From Adenanthera pavonina (lineage: Eukaryota > Streptophyta > Magnoliopsida > Fabales > Fabaceae), in contig JAIVEN010000015.1 in NCBI GenBank assembly GCA_026686845.1, positions 27,137,501 to 27,201,500 of the forward strand: a stretch of 64,000 bases of DNA. Reading direction: 5' to 3'. The position numbers and the translations under genes are program-made. Below, one piece after another: positions 47,796 through 60,110 of the stretch. Within the stretch, counting starts at the first letter, position 1. Every line of letters starts with the position of its first letter. A model generated the notes under the pieces. That model was not told the origin of the DNA. It did no database searches and saw only the letters and a list, made by a program, of their open reading frames with translations.

Positions 47796-50405
47796 TGTAA
47801 GGTTTAGTATAATATAAGTTTTGATGATGACAAATATAGAGTAATAAGGAACAAATGCATTATATGTATCTGACATATATAATGTTCCTTAAAGAAGTAA
47901 AATACATATTAGCATGTATTTAATTATGGTTATAATACATATATCATACTATGTGTAAATATATCCATTATACTTTTACAATGAATAATATAAGTTGGAT
48001 ATATAAACTGGACTAACTACTTGGTTTGTAAGTGTAATATATTAGATGTAGGTTGATCCAAGTAAGAAGAGTGAACATTGGAATACAGAAATGGAAATCA
48101 ATATCATGCTTCACTCAAGAAAGAAGAAAAGAAATGATGCTCCAAAAATGGAAGATCAAAAGGGAGCATGCCAAGAAGAAAATGACCAAGTGGAAGTGAA
48201 ACTCAACATTTGAAGACCTAGTCACTAGGTCTATTTTGTTTCCACTTAGGTCTTGAGGTGGAATTAATCTTTGAAATTACTTAATCTTATTACCATATGT
48301 TTTAAATGAGTTAGATTAAGTAAATCTAGTGTTAGCATATGCTAGATTTGAAAAACTCTGACTGACTGACGAATTTTGAGAAGTTAAAATTCTTATACTT
48401 TGTGAAAATACAAACTTTGCTAACTGAAATTTAAAGTTCTAGAGATATCACCTCTGACAGACAAATTTCAAGTGTTGAAATTTGAATTTCGAGTCAAGTA
48501 TAGTTAATAAAATGTGTAAAATTCATCTGAAGTCATAACAAAGTTAGTTTGATAATTAAGCACTAAAAGAGTTAAAAAACATTCCCTTTGATAGATGAAT
48601 TTTAAATTTCAAAATTCGAACTTTAGAATAAAACTCAATGATTTACATTTGATTAACTCAAGAAGTTTTGGTTATCAAAATAACATATCCTTACTTTTAA
48701 CATAGTGAAATATGATTTTCAAAAATCTAGAGTTTGACCTTTATTAGTGTTTTTAATATATCTCTCAAAATACATATGGCTTTGATATAAAAATTATTTC
48801 ATATGAAACTAGACTTAATAAGTTTTTCAAAGAAGGTTATTTCACTCAAAATAAAGATCATATGAAAAAGCTATGGTCATTTAAAGTTGAGTAGTGAGAT
48901 ATGAATTTTTAATTGACCTCTTATCATTATTTCGATCACACCACACATAATACGTTTATTTTTGAAGAAAATTATTTCATTTGAAAGTAGACATTGAGAG
49001 GTTTCCAACCATAGGTCATTTGCTTAATTTGGAGTTAAAATGAGAGAGTTATAGCTTCTGCAAAACTGTCTACAGTGCAAAGTTTAAAGTTACGAACGTT
49101 CCGCCTCCGATATCCGAAATTCGAATTTCGGGCCTCCGAAATTTGAATTTCGAAGAGAACTTTTGTGTTATGTTGAGCTTGTCGCTGATAGATGAATTTG
49201 GCTTCCAAAATTTGAACTTTAGGTCTAACAGACGAATTTTGGCTTTCAAAATTCGAATTTCGAAACACCAAAATGTGAAAATACTTCTAGAAAAGCCAAC
49301 AGACGAATTTTCATATCTAAAATTCAAACTTCAAGTATAACAGATGAATTTTAGCTTTAAAAATTTGAATTTCAAATCTCTAGAATGTGGAAATACTTCT
49401 GGAACAGCCAACAGACGAATTTTCACATCCAAAATTCAAATTTCGAAAGGAAGAACTTGTGCCATATTGAGTTGCTTACTAACAGACGAATTTTGGGCAC
49501 CAAAATTTGAACTTTGAAGACACTGTAGCAATATGGAACAACTGTTCACACTTACTAAAAGTATTTTAAACTTAAAAATTTGTATGTTCTAACATAGAAA
49601 CATTTGTCAAGACGAAAATTTAAATTTCAGATTTGAACAGACGAACTTCGAAGTTCAACGCTAAAGACTTTAACTTATGATTTCTTCGAAATTCATTTGT
49701 TGACATCTAAAATTCAAATTTCAGAATGTTAGAAACATTAAATGTGGCCAGTAAATAACTAGTTTTGCAGAGTAACCGTTGGGTAACATCTTTAACGGCT
49801 AGATCTTGTATCTAATGTCTAGTTACATCACAAAACTATAAATAGAACATCATTTGAATTTATGGGTAACAATCTTAAGAGAGTTTATGTGAAAATACTA
49901 CAACAATTTGTAAAATCTTTCTATCTCAGCATAGGTTGAAAAACTTATCTCCATAGAGTAAACTTTCAATGTATTATCTACTCTTCAAGAGAGTTTTCAT
50001 CTTATAAATATTTCTTTCTACACATTCTGGGTAGAATCTTAGTGTGGGGAAACACTAAGGGATTTACACATCTTGTAAGGGTGTGAGGAAAGTGGCTTCA
50101 CAAGTGCCTACTGAAACTTGTAAGAATGTACTGAGGCTTCACAGGTGCCTGGATCAAACCTATGAGATACAGTGAAAAATTCCAAGTGATGGCTTAGGGA
50201 CTGGATATAGGCCAAGTGGTTGGGTTGAACCAGTATAAACTGTTGTGTATTATTCTTTATCTTCTCTATTCAGTTGCTACACACAACTCTCTTTGTTTAT
50301 CCCTGTTTTGCTACACTCTTAGTAAAATTGGGTTGTGATCCAAAAAGAGCGAAAATCTTGCATTACCCAATTCACCCCCATCTTGAGTGACCAGCCAATC
50401 TAACA
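47796..50405 (+). repeat. Solo LTR of a SIRE-like copia element (2,610 bp)
   Basis: It starts tgtaaggttt and ends ccaatctaaca, flanked on both sides by the TSD tgata (47791-47795, 50406-50410). It shares with the copia-1 LTR the TATA neighbourhood, many cagacgaattttt / aaaattcgaattt motifs (48,360-49,740) and, near its end, cccaattcaccccc. No internal copia sequence is present, so it is a solo LTR left by recombination between two LTRs. Confidence 0.92.
49836..49845 (+). promoter_or_regulatory. TATA box in solo copia LTR
   Basis: CTATAAATAG is followed by AACATCATTTGAA, matching the copia-1 LTR. It remains intact, so the solo LTR could in principle still start transcription toward 50.4 kb. 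Confidence 0.65.
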
Positions 50406-50507
50406 TGATACATAATTATTAATAATGATAAATTTACTTAACAAATAATATGAAAATAGAATATTAGTTAACTATTTTGAATTTAAAATATAATTATGCA
50501 TGAATAT

Positions 50508-53113
50508 TGTAACATTCTAAACTTTCCAAGGCAGAAACCCAAACTTAACCATTGAGTTACATGCTCATTTTCCACAAAACCTACAAAAAATCAAATACAA
50601 ATTCATAAACTACTCTAAATCATCAAAATACCTATGGGGCAACCAATCTTCCAACCCAAACAAGACATTTCATCAAATGAGTCACACACACACTGTCACC
50701 CATGCAAGTCAATCACAAAGCAATACATAAATCTCAAAGGGGTCTTGAATTCATCAACTAATATCACATTCATTCCAACCTAGCCACAATTAACATATCA
50801 AGTCAACCACAACAATGGTTAGGTCATTAAGTATCAACCATACCAAACAAGCATGCATCAGGGGAGGAAATCCAAGAACAAGTAAGATAATTCAAGCTAC
50901 TAGTCACATGGCATCAATGATGTTCCTTCACTTGGTACAATACTAGATAAATAAAACATGTGCTCTCAAAAGTTCAATATTACCAAATCCCCAAAGCCAC
51001 TAAAGGAAAGCTAAGTCTCCTTAACCTTATCCTTTCTAGTACTGGAGCCCTTACCTAAAAGCGTTAGCCACAAAGGGGGTGAGACAATGTCCCTCTAATC
51101 AAAGGCAACTCAAACAAGTATAAAGTTTTAAAATACATTTCTACATGCACATTTATAAATGAAATAATGCCATGCACATGATATGCAATGAAACCCACAA
51201 AACCAATGCTAGAACCATGTGTTAGTTATCTTCATAGGGTAACCTCGACAAGTAGTGCCTTCCATCAACCAATGGAGGCCAATTACGAGGTAACCATTAG
51301 CCTTTTCTGCCACTGGTCATGACCCAACCAAAAGCCATTATACTAAGGGTTGGACTATGACATTCTTTTCCCTAGACCATTTGAATTTGTGACCATTTAG
51401 AAAAGGTGCATCCTCAACCCACAGCCACAAGTAGCCCCTTTCTTAAATTGGTGAAGGCTGATTCCAGGGTAACCACTATCCTCCCACTAGTCATAACTTG
51501 GCCAAAAGCCATTATACTAATTGTTGGACCATAGCTCTCATTTCTCAAAATTACCTGAATTAATGGCCATTTAGAGAAAGTGCATCCTCAATTCATAGCC
51601 ACATGTGTGTTTTGGCCAAAGGACAATAATTTAGTAGTAGGGATATTACAAGCCTCACCACTTGTGCACAAGGCCTTTTGTGGAATTTATTGATTGGTAT
51701 ACCAAGTGGCATTCAACGATATCATCACCCAACTAGAACATGCTCAATCATGTATAATAACTAGTGATAATACCAATATGCCATGCTACCATGTTCACAT
51801 ATTCTATACATCATCATCATCATACTAGCATAGTATCATTATACAAGATGTAAATATGGGGATGCACAATAGCCATATGTCAAGGCTTACCACACATGTG
51901 AATATATAAACTTAATCATTTCATTTTACTTGTCACAAGCTCAAAAGTAAAGAGTACAGGAAACTTACTAGCTATGCCAATATGTATATCATGATATGAA
52001 AAGTTTCAAACATATACAAAATAATAAGAGTTGTACTCCGATTATCTCAAGTTGCTTGAACACACATTATACCACGGTAGGCCATTGGAACACCAACTAC
52101 ACACACAAAAGGTACATACTTCAAATTAATATACCAAGTTCCAAATGTGAAATAAGACTAAAACAAGCATCAAATTCCAATAGAACAATTCCAAATATCA
52201 AAACCACTTAGCACTCATAAAGCCCAATTTTCCCATATGTCAAGATAGCCACTAACCAATGATCTTGTTGTTTCCAAATGACTTCTTGGAATGTAAAAAC
52301 TTCAATCAAGTAAGCTCACACCCTATACAATCAATTTACACACAAATCAAGTGGTATCATAGCCTCAAATTGGCCATAACTTGAGGTTCTAAGCTTATAC
52401 TCAACAAAATCATTAAACCAACACTACACCCACTCATCATTAAACTTAAATTAGCTTCTTATAACATAAAACAACTAAGAAAATTCAGATTTCACTAAAC
52501 CCCTCAAATAAAGTGGCAAGGGTTTGACACCCACAAGCCACAACACCTCAAAAACTCCAATCCCAAGTTTAGATACCTCACAACACAATTTTAAAGCATT
52601 TGAACTCAGATTAATTGGAGAAAATTTCAGAAATTGTGAATCCCTAACTATACCCACAAATCACCACTTCAAAGATGGAGAAAAGAGGGAAGGAGGAAGA
52701 GGAAATTATCATACCTTGAAGATTTGAGTCTCCAAAAGTACAAGAATCATGTTCACAATCCCAAAGACGAAAACCCTAGCAAAGAGCCTTTAAAACCAGT
52801 TGCCAACTCTCCCTAAATCTAATTTTACAAATTGTTTTAAAAACCAGTTTCATGACATGAAATCACAATTTCATAGTGATAAAATCACGATTTAAGGCTG
52901 CATATGGTGAAATCACAATTTGAGCTTCCAAATTACAATATTATACGTTTTCTCATATTTTGCTACACGATTCAAAGGTATGAAATCGCAATTTCACACC
53001 AATTTACAACACATCGCATTTTGAAATCATGGCCCCTTTGGTTATATATAATTTCAATAATACCCATCCGTTAATCCACATATGTCCGAAACAATTTAAT
53101 TGGGATTCTTACA
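50508..53113 (-). repeat. Solo LTR of a gypsy-2-related element (2,606 bp)
   Basis: It starts tgtaacattctaaac and ends gggattcttaca, flanked by the TSD aatat (50503-50507, 53114-53118). It is related in reverse orientation to the gypsy-2 LTRs, e.g. tatacatcatcatcatcatactagcat and ggtgcatcctcaa correspond to inverse segments near 22.4-22.7 kb. No internal domains are present. Confidence 0.9.
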
Positions 53114-53308
53114 AATATTAATTTGATTAGATTTTAATATTAGGTTATGAAACTTATTAATAATATTTTTTAATTATATATATAATATATAACATATAAA
53201 ATTAAAAATTATTAATTTTATTACTATTGATTTAATTCAGGTTGAACTATCGAATCTTTACTCAATGCTTTGATTAGTTTAATATCCAATTCTGTTTTTA
53301 ATACTTTA

Positions 53309-54467
53309 GTATAAACTTTGTGATAGAGTTAGCTAGGACTTTCGGTTGGTGAGGATGCAACTTTTATCTCATAAATTTTGCATTTTTCTTAAAAATATTG
53401 TTACGTGATATTTTTAAATAAATTTTTTAAACTTTTAATTTAAGTTAAAAATTTGCTCTTTAATAAATAGTAATACTTTTGCCTTTCTCTCCACAATCTG
53501 GAAAAATATTCAAATTCAAATGGGAGTGGTCGAAAGTAATTTTTTTAATATTTATATCAACAATTACAATAGTCAAATTTTCATAAGAACATAATTTTGT
53601 ATAAGCTCAAATATTCATATAATTTTAATATATTTAAAAATACACTATATTTAATATCGGCCGAATAATTCAATGAAAAATATCTTAGAATTAAATATTT
53701 TGTAGCTATAAATATTATATGGTAAAATTATTAAAATTTATTATTATAAAATATTAGAAGAAATATATTTATATGGTACGATAGAAACTTTTTGGTAAAG
53801 GGTTAGAGAAAGTATTATTGTGTAAAATTTAACAAAAGACAAGAACAATTAGAAAAACGAAATAAAGGTGAGGAAGAAAATTTTTTTAATAAAAGGAAAA
53901 AGATAGGAACCAAACAAAAGAAGAAGTGAAGAAAATGATTAAAAAAATATATGTGTGGGTCTGATGGATTTGAATTAAAATATCAAATGATATAAAAAAT
54001 GAGTTCATTGAATTTATTGTATAAGGTGGAATCAAAATTACAAGATATTATGGGGCATACTTTCAAAATTTCATATTATATATTAAATAATAATATAAAA
54101 TGATATACGAAATAAAAAAAAAATTGATGGGCATCTATCCCCTCAAATAAATATGTAGTTGTGCCACTAAATAGACTTTCATTAATTAGTTTTGATATAT
54201 TGTAACTATAATTTACTAAATAAATAATTTATTAATTTTTATTATAAAAAATAACTGCCACAATAGTCTCTTATATTTTTCACAAAGATTAGTTAATACT
54301 CACTCTTTTCCATTTCTTTAGTAGTTTTAAAGTCTTGATTTTTTTTTTACAAAAAATTTAGTGTTGTTTTAAACTTTCAATGTATCATCAATTTTTTTTT
54401 TCAAACTACATAATCCATTTGATTCGATGTATGTCATTAAATGAAACCATTTTAATCAAACTCTTAG
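53309..54467. other. AT-rich intergenic sequence, nothing recognised
   Basis: No open frame of note and no transposon end that I can defend. Confidence 0.55.
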
Positions 54468-54753
54468 TACTCCCTCAATTTTTCGAATAATTGACACTTT
54501 GATGTTATGTATTAGAATAAGAAAGTTAATAAATAACTCAAAAATTAATAAAATATTATTACATTTTATTATAATATTCTTGTTAATTATGTTTACAGGT
54601 ATTTTGCTCTTTGATATATCTCTTTCTCTATTATTATCCAAGGTAAAATTGTTAAAAACCTAATTAATTGCCATTTTGAAATTCTAACGTGATAATTATT
54701 TGAAAACAAAGTAAATTATCTAAAGCGTCAATTATTTGAAAACATAGGGAGTA
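54468..54753. mobile_element. Stowaway-like MITE (copy D)
   Basis: The inverted ends tactccctcaatttttcgaa..aattgacactttg and its inverse counterpart (rc of aaagcgtcaattatttgaaaacatagggagta) match over about 33 bp. Length 286 bp, AT-rich, no coding content. Confidence 0.85.
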
Positions 54754-55164
54754 AAATTTAACATAATCAATAATTTGTTGGTTTATGTAAAATAAAGGTG
54801 AAAAAAAAGAAATGGAACGGAGGGAGTGAAGAAACTTGTAGTTATTATTTTGATCAAAACTTAAATGAGTAATTATGTTCAAGAAAATATTGTATCCATT
54901 CCAAAATATAAGAGACATTTTTAACAATATTTTGTTTCAAAAGATAAGAGACAAATGATTTTTGTTTAATAAATTGATATATTTTTTTCAATTTTACTCT
55001 TAATTAAAGTAGACATATTATCATAGGGTATGAGTTAAAGTAAAGTGAAGTATAAACATTAAATTAGAGATATTTATGGGAAAAAGTTTCCCTTTGTGGT
55101 ATATTTGACCGTTTTATTAATTATAATAATTTAATTATTTATTTTTTACATTTTAAAATGGAGA

Positions 55165-55431
55165 TACTTCCTCTAGTTTATATTATTAGTCATTTTGTAT
55201 GATAAGTTTCTGATCCAAAATATAAGATATTAGATTTTTTTTCTATTTTACCCTTATTTTTAATTTTTTCTTACTTCTAATTTATAACTCAATAATAATA
55301 ATAAAATAAGATATTTAATAAAAATAAAATAGAAAATATTAATATTTTTATATTAATTTTAAATAAAAATAATTTTTTTAATATATATAAAATTAATATA
55401 AAATATTTTATAATATAAATAGAAAAAAGTA
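55165..55431. mobile_element. Stowaway-like MITE (copy E)
   Basis: Starts tacttcctctagtttatat and ends ttataatataaatagaaaaaagta. Matches copy F at 59.4 kb in reverse orientation, including ccaaaatataagatattaga against its inverse. Confidence 0.75.
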
Positions 55432-55517
55432 TTACATAGGAAAGCTATTTTGACAATCAATCTTGTAAAAGTCCCATGCTTCATTAATAGTGCTTCTTTT
55501 TTGGACCAACATTAATA

Positions 55518-55775
55518 TTGCTTCTGAATATAGTACGGATTATTGGTTACAAAGTGGCAGTACCAAAATTAATGAGCATAAATGTGAGGATATGTATCGC
55601 AGAATTTAATATGAGCAGCTTTTATTTGTTGACCCGACTTCTCGAAAATCAAACAGAACATTTAGTGCCCTTCTGCGTCATCCACCCCTTTAAGTACATT
55701 TCTAGATTGCAATTTATGAAGAAAAAGAATCAGAAGGGGTACGCTGGTATGATTGGGAAGCCGTGGCAAAGTTAG
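55518..55775 (+). pseudogene. Unidentified coding fragment, related to 59.9 kb
   Basis: The translated segment IIGYKVAVPKLMSI ... AEFNMSSFYL lines up in frame with IIGCQVSEQELMGIYL ... TQFNMNNFFV at 59,919-60,012, with a gap of three codons. In-frame similarity with a codon-multiple gap suggests both derive from the same protein-coding sequence. I do not recognise the family. No complete gene is visible around either copy. Confidence 0.4.
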
Positions 55776-55805
55776 TTTGGTCAAACATAAAAGTCGGGTC
55801 ATTTT

Positions 55806-56365
55806 AAAAAAGGTCTGAATCGCTATAAACCTAGTTTGATTTGATCACAAATTGATTAATAATTGATACAAAATTAAGTTGAATTGGTATAATTTTTAAT
55901 TTTTTAAATAATTTTTTATTTTTAAAATAAAATAATATTATTTTTAATATTAGGTATTATTATTTTTTATATAAGTTTATTTATATTATAATATTATATA
56001 AGTATTATTATGATACATAATTATTAGTAATAATAAATTTACTCAACAAATAATATGAAAATATAATATTAATTGATTATTTTAAATTTAAAATATAATT
56101 ATAGATGAATATTAACTTGTTTAGATTTTAATATTAAATTATAAAACTTATTAATAATATTTTTAATTTTTTATATGATATATAAAATTAAAAATTACTT
56201 TTCATCATAAATTGAATATTAATTTTATAATCATATATAAATATCTTTTATATTTTTTATCTGTATTATTTAAAATATATTAATTTATTTATAATCGGTG
56301 ACTCCGATCCAACTGTTAAACCTTGAACCAGTATTCAATAGGCAGTTCATTTTTTAATACCTTGC
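55806..56365 (+). repeat. Dispersed repeat copy 2 (both solo LTR sites empty)
   Basis: Matches the three pieces of copy 1 in order and continuously: attatgatacataatta spans the copia LTR site and gatgaatattaacttg spans the gypsy LTR site. The right end is ttttttaataccttgc. Confidence 0.85.
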
Positions 56366-57528
56366 AATTTATAAGATTTTTTACAAAAATTTCTCAATCT
56401 TATAAGACGAGTACCTTTATCAAGTTTAATGAATCATTTATGAGTTATTTTTTTAAAAAATATTCTTTATAAATTCATTCTATAACTAACTTATCTCTCT
56501 TTAAAAGAAAAAGTAATGAAATTAATTAAGAGCATTTTCTGTAAAGATAGTATTTTTTTTATAAAATTAAGTCTTTCAATTAACTTTAACAATTTTTTCC
56601 TAATCTTTGTAACTTTTGTAAATAGCATTATAAATCAAGATAGAGAGAGAATATTTTTTAATCTGTACTCCTTCCAATCTTTTTTATTAGTCATGTTCTA
56701 GAAATTTTTTATGATCTTAAATATAGGTCATATTTTATAAGTTTTTAGAGTATTAATTATATTATTTCTAAAATACCCTTATGTATGAATAAGAGAGAGT
56801 GTGTAGATTATTTAAATTTATGATATTTATTATGAATAAAGATGGAAACTACATCAATTTTAAGATAATTTTAATATTATAAACAACTTTTTTTTATTTT
56901 GATGAATTTATTGAAAATGCCATACATTAAAGATAAAAGAAAGTATATTAAAACCTCAAACTACAAAATAAAAGAAAGACGGTATACATACAATCGTCTC
57001 AATTATGATCCAGTAGCATTCAATGCAAGTTTGGAAGAAAAAAAAATTTTTAATAGGGAAAAACACACTATTAGTTCCTTAATTTTATACTAAATTTTAT
57101 TTTAGTTTCTTAATTTTAGTTTATTTATTTTTAATTCTTTAATTTTTAAAATAGTTAAAAATAATAGAAAATTTTTCTATTACTAACAACATTAATTATG
57201 TTAACCCCAAATGTTAATAAAACATTCTCAGTAACAAAGTATTATTTGATGTTGACCAATATCAATTTTCAATAGTAAGTCATTAATATTAGTAATAGTG
57301 ATCCTCTTAATTTTGGTTTAAATGTTTTTAAATTAAATTAAAAAATTTAAAATAAATAATTATAAATAACTAACTTCTAAACAAAACCTTAATTTTAGGA
57401 TTTTTTTTGTTATAAAAAAATGAGTTGGATAAATGTTTAAATATTTGAAAATACTTTGTTAGCATTTGAGAGAATTTTCTATTTATTTACATGGTAATAA
57501 GTAATAGTGATATGAAAATTTTTTATTA
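56366..57528. other. AT-rich sequence with a truncated MITE half
   Basis: At 56,667 a tactccttccaatctttttt end similar to copies E/F starts, but no matching second end was found. No gene seen. Confidence 0.5.
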
Positions 57529-57548
57529 TATTTTGAATGTTAAAGAAT

Positions 57549-57860
57549 GAAATGATTGTATACGAAGGAAAGTTGGAGTAGCACCTATCGAGGAGAAAAT
57601 AGTGAAAAATTGTTTAAGGTGGTTTGTGCATGTACAAAGAAGATGGCAAGAGGAGCCAGCGATGATAGTTTATTAAATGGCTTGAAATCCTATCAAAAGA
57701 TATAGAGGAAGATAAAAAAGGACACTAAGAAAAATTATAAGGAATGCCTTTTTAAGAAATGATTTATTTGAAGAGATATTATTTGACAGAGTTTATTGGC
57801 GTCGTATGATCTATATAGCCGACATCACATAGTGTAATAAGGTTAATATTGTTGTTATTG
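57549..57860 (+). mobile_element. 5'-truncated LINE (non-LTR retrotransposon) 3' end
   Basis: The translation gives the C-terminal tail of a plant LINE polyprotein: RRKVGVAPIEEKIV, CLRWFGHVQRR, RGR.KRTLRKIIRNA, DRVYWRRMIYIADIT, with stops and frame changes. It ends aataaggttaatattgttgttattg, a TTG-repeat-like tail typical of RTE-type plant LINEs. It is flanked by a 20-bp TSD, tattttgaatgttaaagaat at 57529-57548 and tattttgaaagttaaagaat at 57861-57880, with one mismatch. At 312 bp it is a dead-on-arrival insertion. Confidence 0.88.
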
Positions 57861-57880
57861 TATTTTGAAAGTTAAAGAAT

Positions 57881-58540
57881 TAAAAAGAAATAAAATATAA
57901 TCAATAGATTAAATGAAATCTAATGTAAAATTAAGAAACTAAAAATGTGTTTTTATATTTTCAATATAAATATATTGAGAAATTTTTTTTAAAAAAATTA
58001 ATATTTCTTTTGCAAAAGATGACTTAATCAATGTATATAAGTATTGAAAATTCTACCATTCATCAGTTATTAATAGTGTTATTCACGCAAGGATGACATG
58101 CGCATATTGAGAAATGGTGTCATTCACATGAGGGTTATATAGTTACTATACAAAGCAATTTTTTTTTTGTGTCGGTTAAAAGTGCCTATTTTCATTGTTT
58201 ATAGATGGGACACATAAGCAGTCCAAGACTCTAAGTAATATCAATTAAATTCTATGTCGGTTGATATAGAAAGCAGGCTTTTATAATTTTCAATTGTTTA
58301 AATTCAACCCCTCTGAACCTGTTGATAAGCATACAACACAGCAAAGCTCTGTATTCATTACAGCAACATGAATCCAAACCAGGAAGAACAACCATGTTGC
58401 TTGAGATATTAGTCTACCAGGAAGAAAGCGATTGGGGAATATGGTTATCTATTCAGACAAAAAGCATTTCAACCTATTGCATATGATATTTGAAATAATT
58501 AAGAGCACTATTGATTGATTAAATTGGTGATGATTTCTTT
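57881..58540. other. Intergenic sequence, nothing recognised
   Basis: Continuation of the AT-rich sequence that the LINE entered, then ordinary non-coding sequence up to MITE copy B. Confidence 0.55.
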
Positions 58541-58809
58541 TACTCTCTCTGGTCCTATATATAAGATCATTTTAACCGAATCACGTGAATTAAGAAAGGG
58601 AGTTAAAACTAATTAACTACCTCGATTTCTCCAAAAATTTTAACATTTTTCCAAAACTATCCTTATTTAATTTCTCTCTTTTTCTCTTTGAATACATTAA
58701 ATAGGGGCATTTTTTTAAAAATGCATAATAAATACCACATCGTATATTGTAAAGGATCTTATATTTAGGACCAAGATAAAAGATCTTATATATAGGACCG
58801 GAGGTAGTA
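58541..58809 (-). mobile_element. Stowaway-like MITE (copy B)
   Basis: Ends tactctctctggtcctatat and tatataggaccggaggtagta are inverted repeats of each other. Length 269 bp, reverse orientation relative to copies A and C. Flanking TA fits Stowaway target preference. The 71-codon minus-strand frame inside (58,617-58,832) is not a gene. Confidence 0.9.
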
Positions 58810-58956
58810 CTTCTTAATAGACATCGGGGCAAACCGTCCTAGGTCTATAAATTCAGATGGAGAGGTTATTAGTTATATGTCTGGTGTGATTCTTAATAAA
58901 CAAATTTAGAACTAAATAAATAGACTCACTAAATGAATCATATAAAAATATGTATT

Positions 58957-58978
58957 CATATATATATATATATATATT
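58957..58978. repeat. (AT)n microsatellite
   Basis: A run of about ten AT units between MITE copies B and C. Confidence 0.9.
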
Positions 58979-59060
58979 TTGTTATTTATTAATTTTTTAT
59001 TACATAAATAGAGTGACGTGAATAATTTGTCCATTATTACTTCCTCGGTCCCATATTTGT

Positions 59061-59323
59061 TACTCTCTCCGGTCCTATATATAGGATATTTTATTATTAT
59101 CCTAAATATAAGATTTTTTACAATATACGAGATAGTATTTATTATACATTTTCAAAAAATGCCCCTATTTAATGTATCCAAAAAAAAAGAGGAAAAGATT
59201 AAATAATGGTAATTTTGAAAAAATATTAGGATTTTCAGAAAAATTGAGGTAGTTAATTAGTTTTAATTCCAATTCTTTCACGTGATTCGGTTAAAAAGGT
59301 CTTATATTAAAAATCAGAGGAGT
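59061..59323 (+). mobile_element. Stowaway-like MITE (copy C)
   Basis: Starts tactctctccggtcctatat and ends cttatattaaaaatcagagga; 263 bp. Same orientation as copy A, opposite to copy B 250 bp to its left. Preceded by another partial end, tacttcctcggtcccatatt. Confidence 0.87.
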
Positions 59324-59367
59324 GTTGTTTAATTGTGGCACATGCATTAAGGAAATTTTAATTGATG

Positions 59368-59636
59368 TACTCTATTCGATTCATATTATAATGTATTTTG
59401 TATTAATTATACGCATATTAAGAAAATAATTTTTTCATCTAAAATCAATACAAAAATTATCAATATTTCTTATTTTACCTTTATTTAATACTCTATTTTA
59501 TTATCATTGTAGGGTTATAAATAAGAGGTAGGAAATAATTAAAAACAGAGATAAAATAAAAAAATATCTAATATCCTATATTTTAGATCAATAACTTGTT
59601 ATATAAAATATTTTATAATATAAATAAGAGAGAGTA
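59368..59636. mobile_element. Stowaway-like MITE (copy F)
   Basis: Starts tactctattcgattcatatt and ends ttataatataaataagagag plus agta; 269 bp. Reverse-complement relative of copy E. Confidence 0.8.
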
Positions 59637-59873
59637 AAATAACATTATTTAGTGAAATACCTTGATTGAAGAATCTAGAAATTCCATTTTCAATGAAGTA
59701 AATTTTAAAAAAATGAGATTAATAAGTCACGATATAGTTGAAAAACAAAAATTTATCATGCATTGATTAATAAAATAAAAATAAGTTTGAAACAAAATAT
59801 AAGGGAATATACATATATATTACAATTATAATTTTACAAAATCAGTAAAATATTTTTACTAAAAATGTAAATA

Positions 59874-60110
59874 ATGTCTCATTCTACAAATGTTCAACAA
59901 ATCATGTCCCAGGCTTCAATTATTGGTTGTCAAGTGTCAGAGCAAGAATTAATGGGCATTTACTTAACGAATCTGAAGACATGGATGACCCAATTCAATA
60001 TGAACAACTTTTTTGTCGTTAGCACTGGGATTGCATGCAGTGGTCTCAATCACAGATCCGGTTCCCTGCACCGGTACTATTTTGAAACCAAATCTAGATT
60101 ATCCGTATAA
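59874..60110 (+). pseudogene. Unidentified coding fragment, partner of the 55.5-kb segment
   Basis: The open stretch of 78 codons contains the segment similar to 55,539-55,631. No start context, promoter or further exon is apparent. Beyond 60,015 the sequence turns into a repeat with gatctagatt / tagatggtccagacc motifs, so the coding-like part is short. Confidence 0.35.

Larger units (their letters stand above)
47526..53308 (+). repeat. Dispersed repeat copy 1, split by two solo LTRs
   Basis: The repeat itself comprises 47526-47795, 50411-50507 and 53119-53308, about 560 bp in total. It begins tagtattaaaaattgagcc and ends with the near inverse tttttaatacttta, so it may be a small inverted-repeat element. 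Copy 2 is at 55,806-56,365. The rest of this span is two inserted LTRs. Confidence 0.75.

Noticed and set aside
54664..54927. 87-codon minus-strand open frame
   Set aside because: Starts outside and ends inside MITE copy D; AT-rich, no domain.
55165..60015. Segmental duplication of MITE plus adjacent coding fragment
   Set aside because: MITE copies E and F precede the two related fragments, but they are in opposite orientation to each other, so a single segmental duplication does not explain the arrangement.
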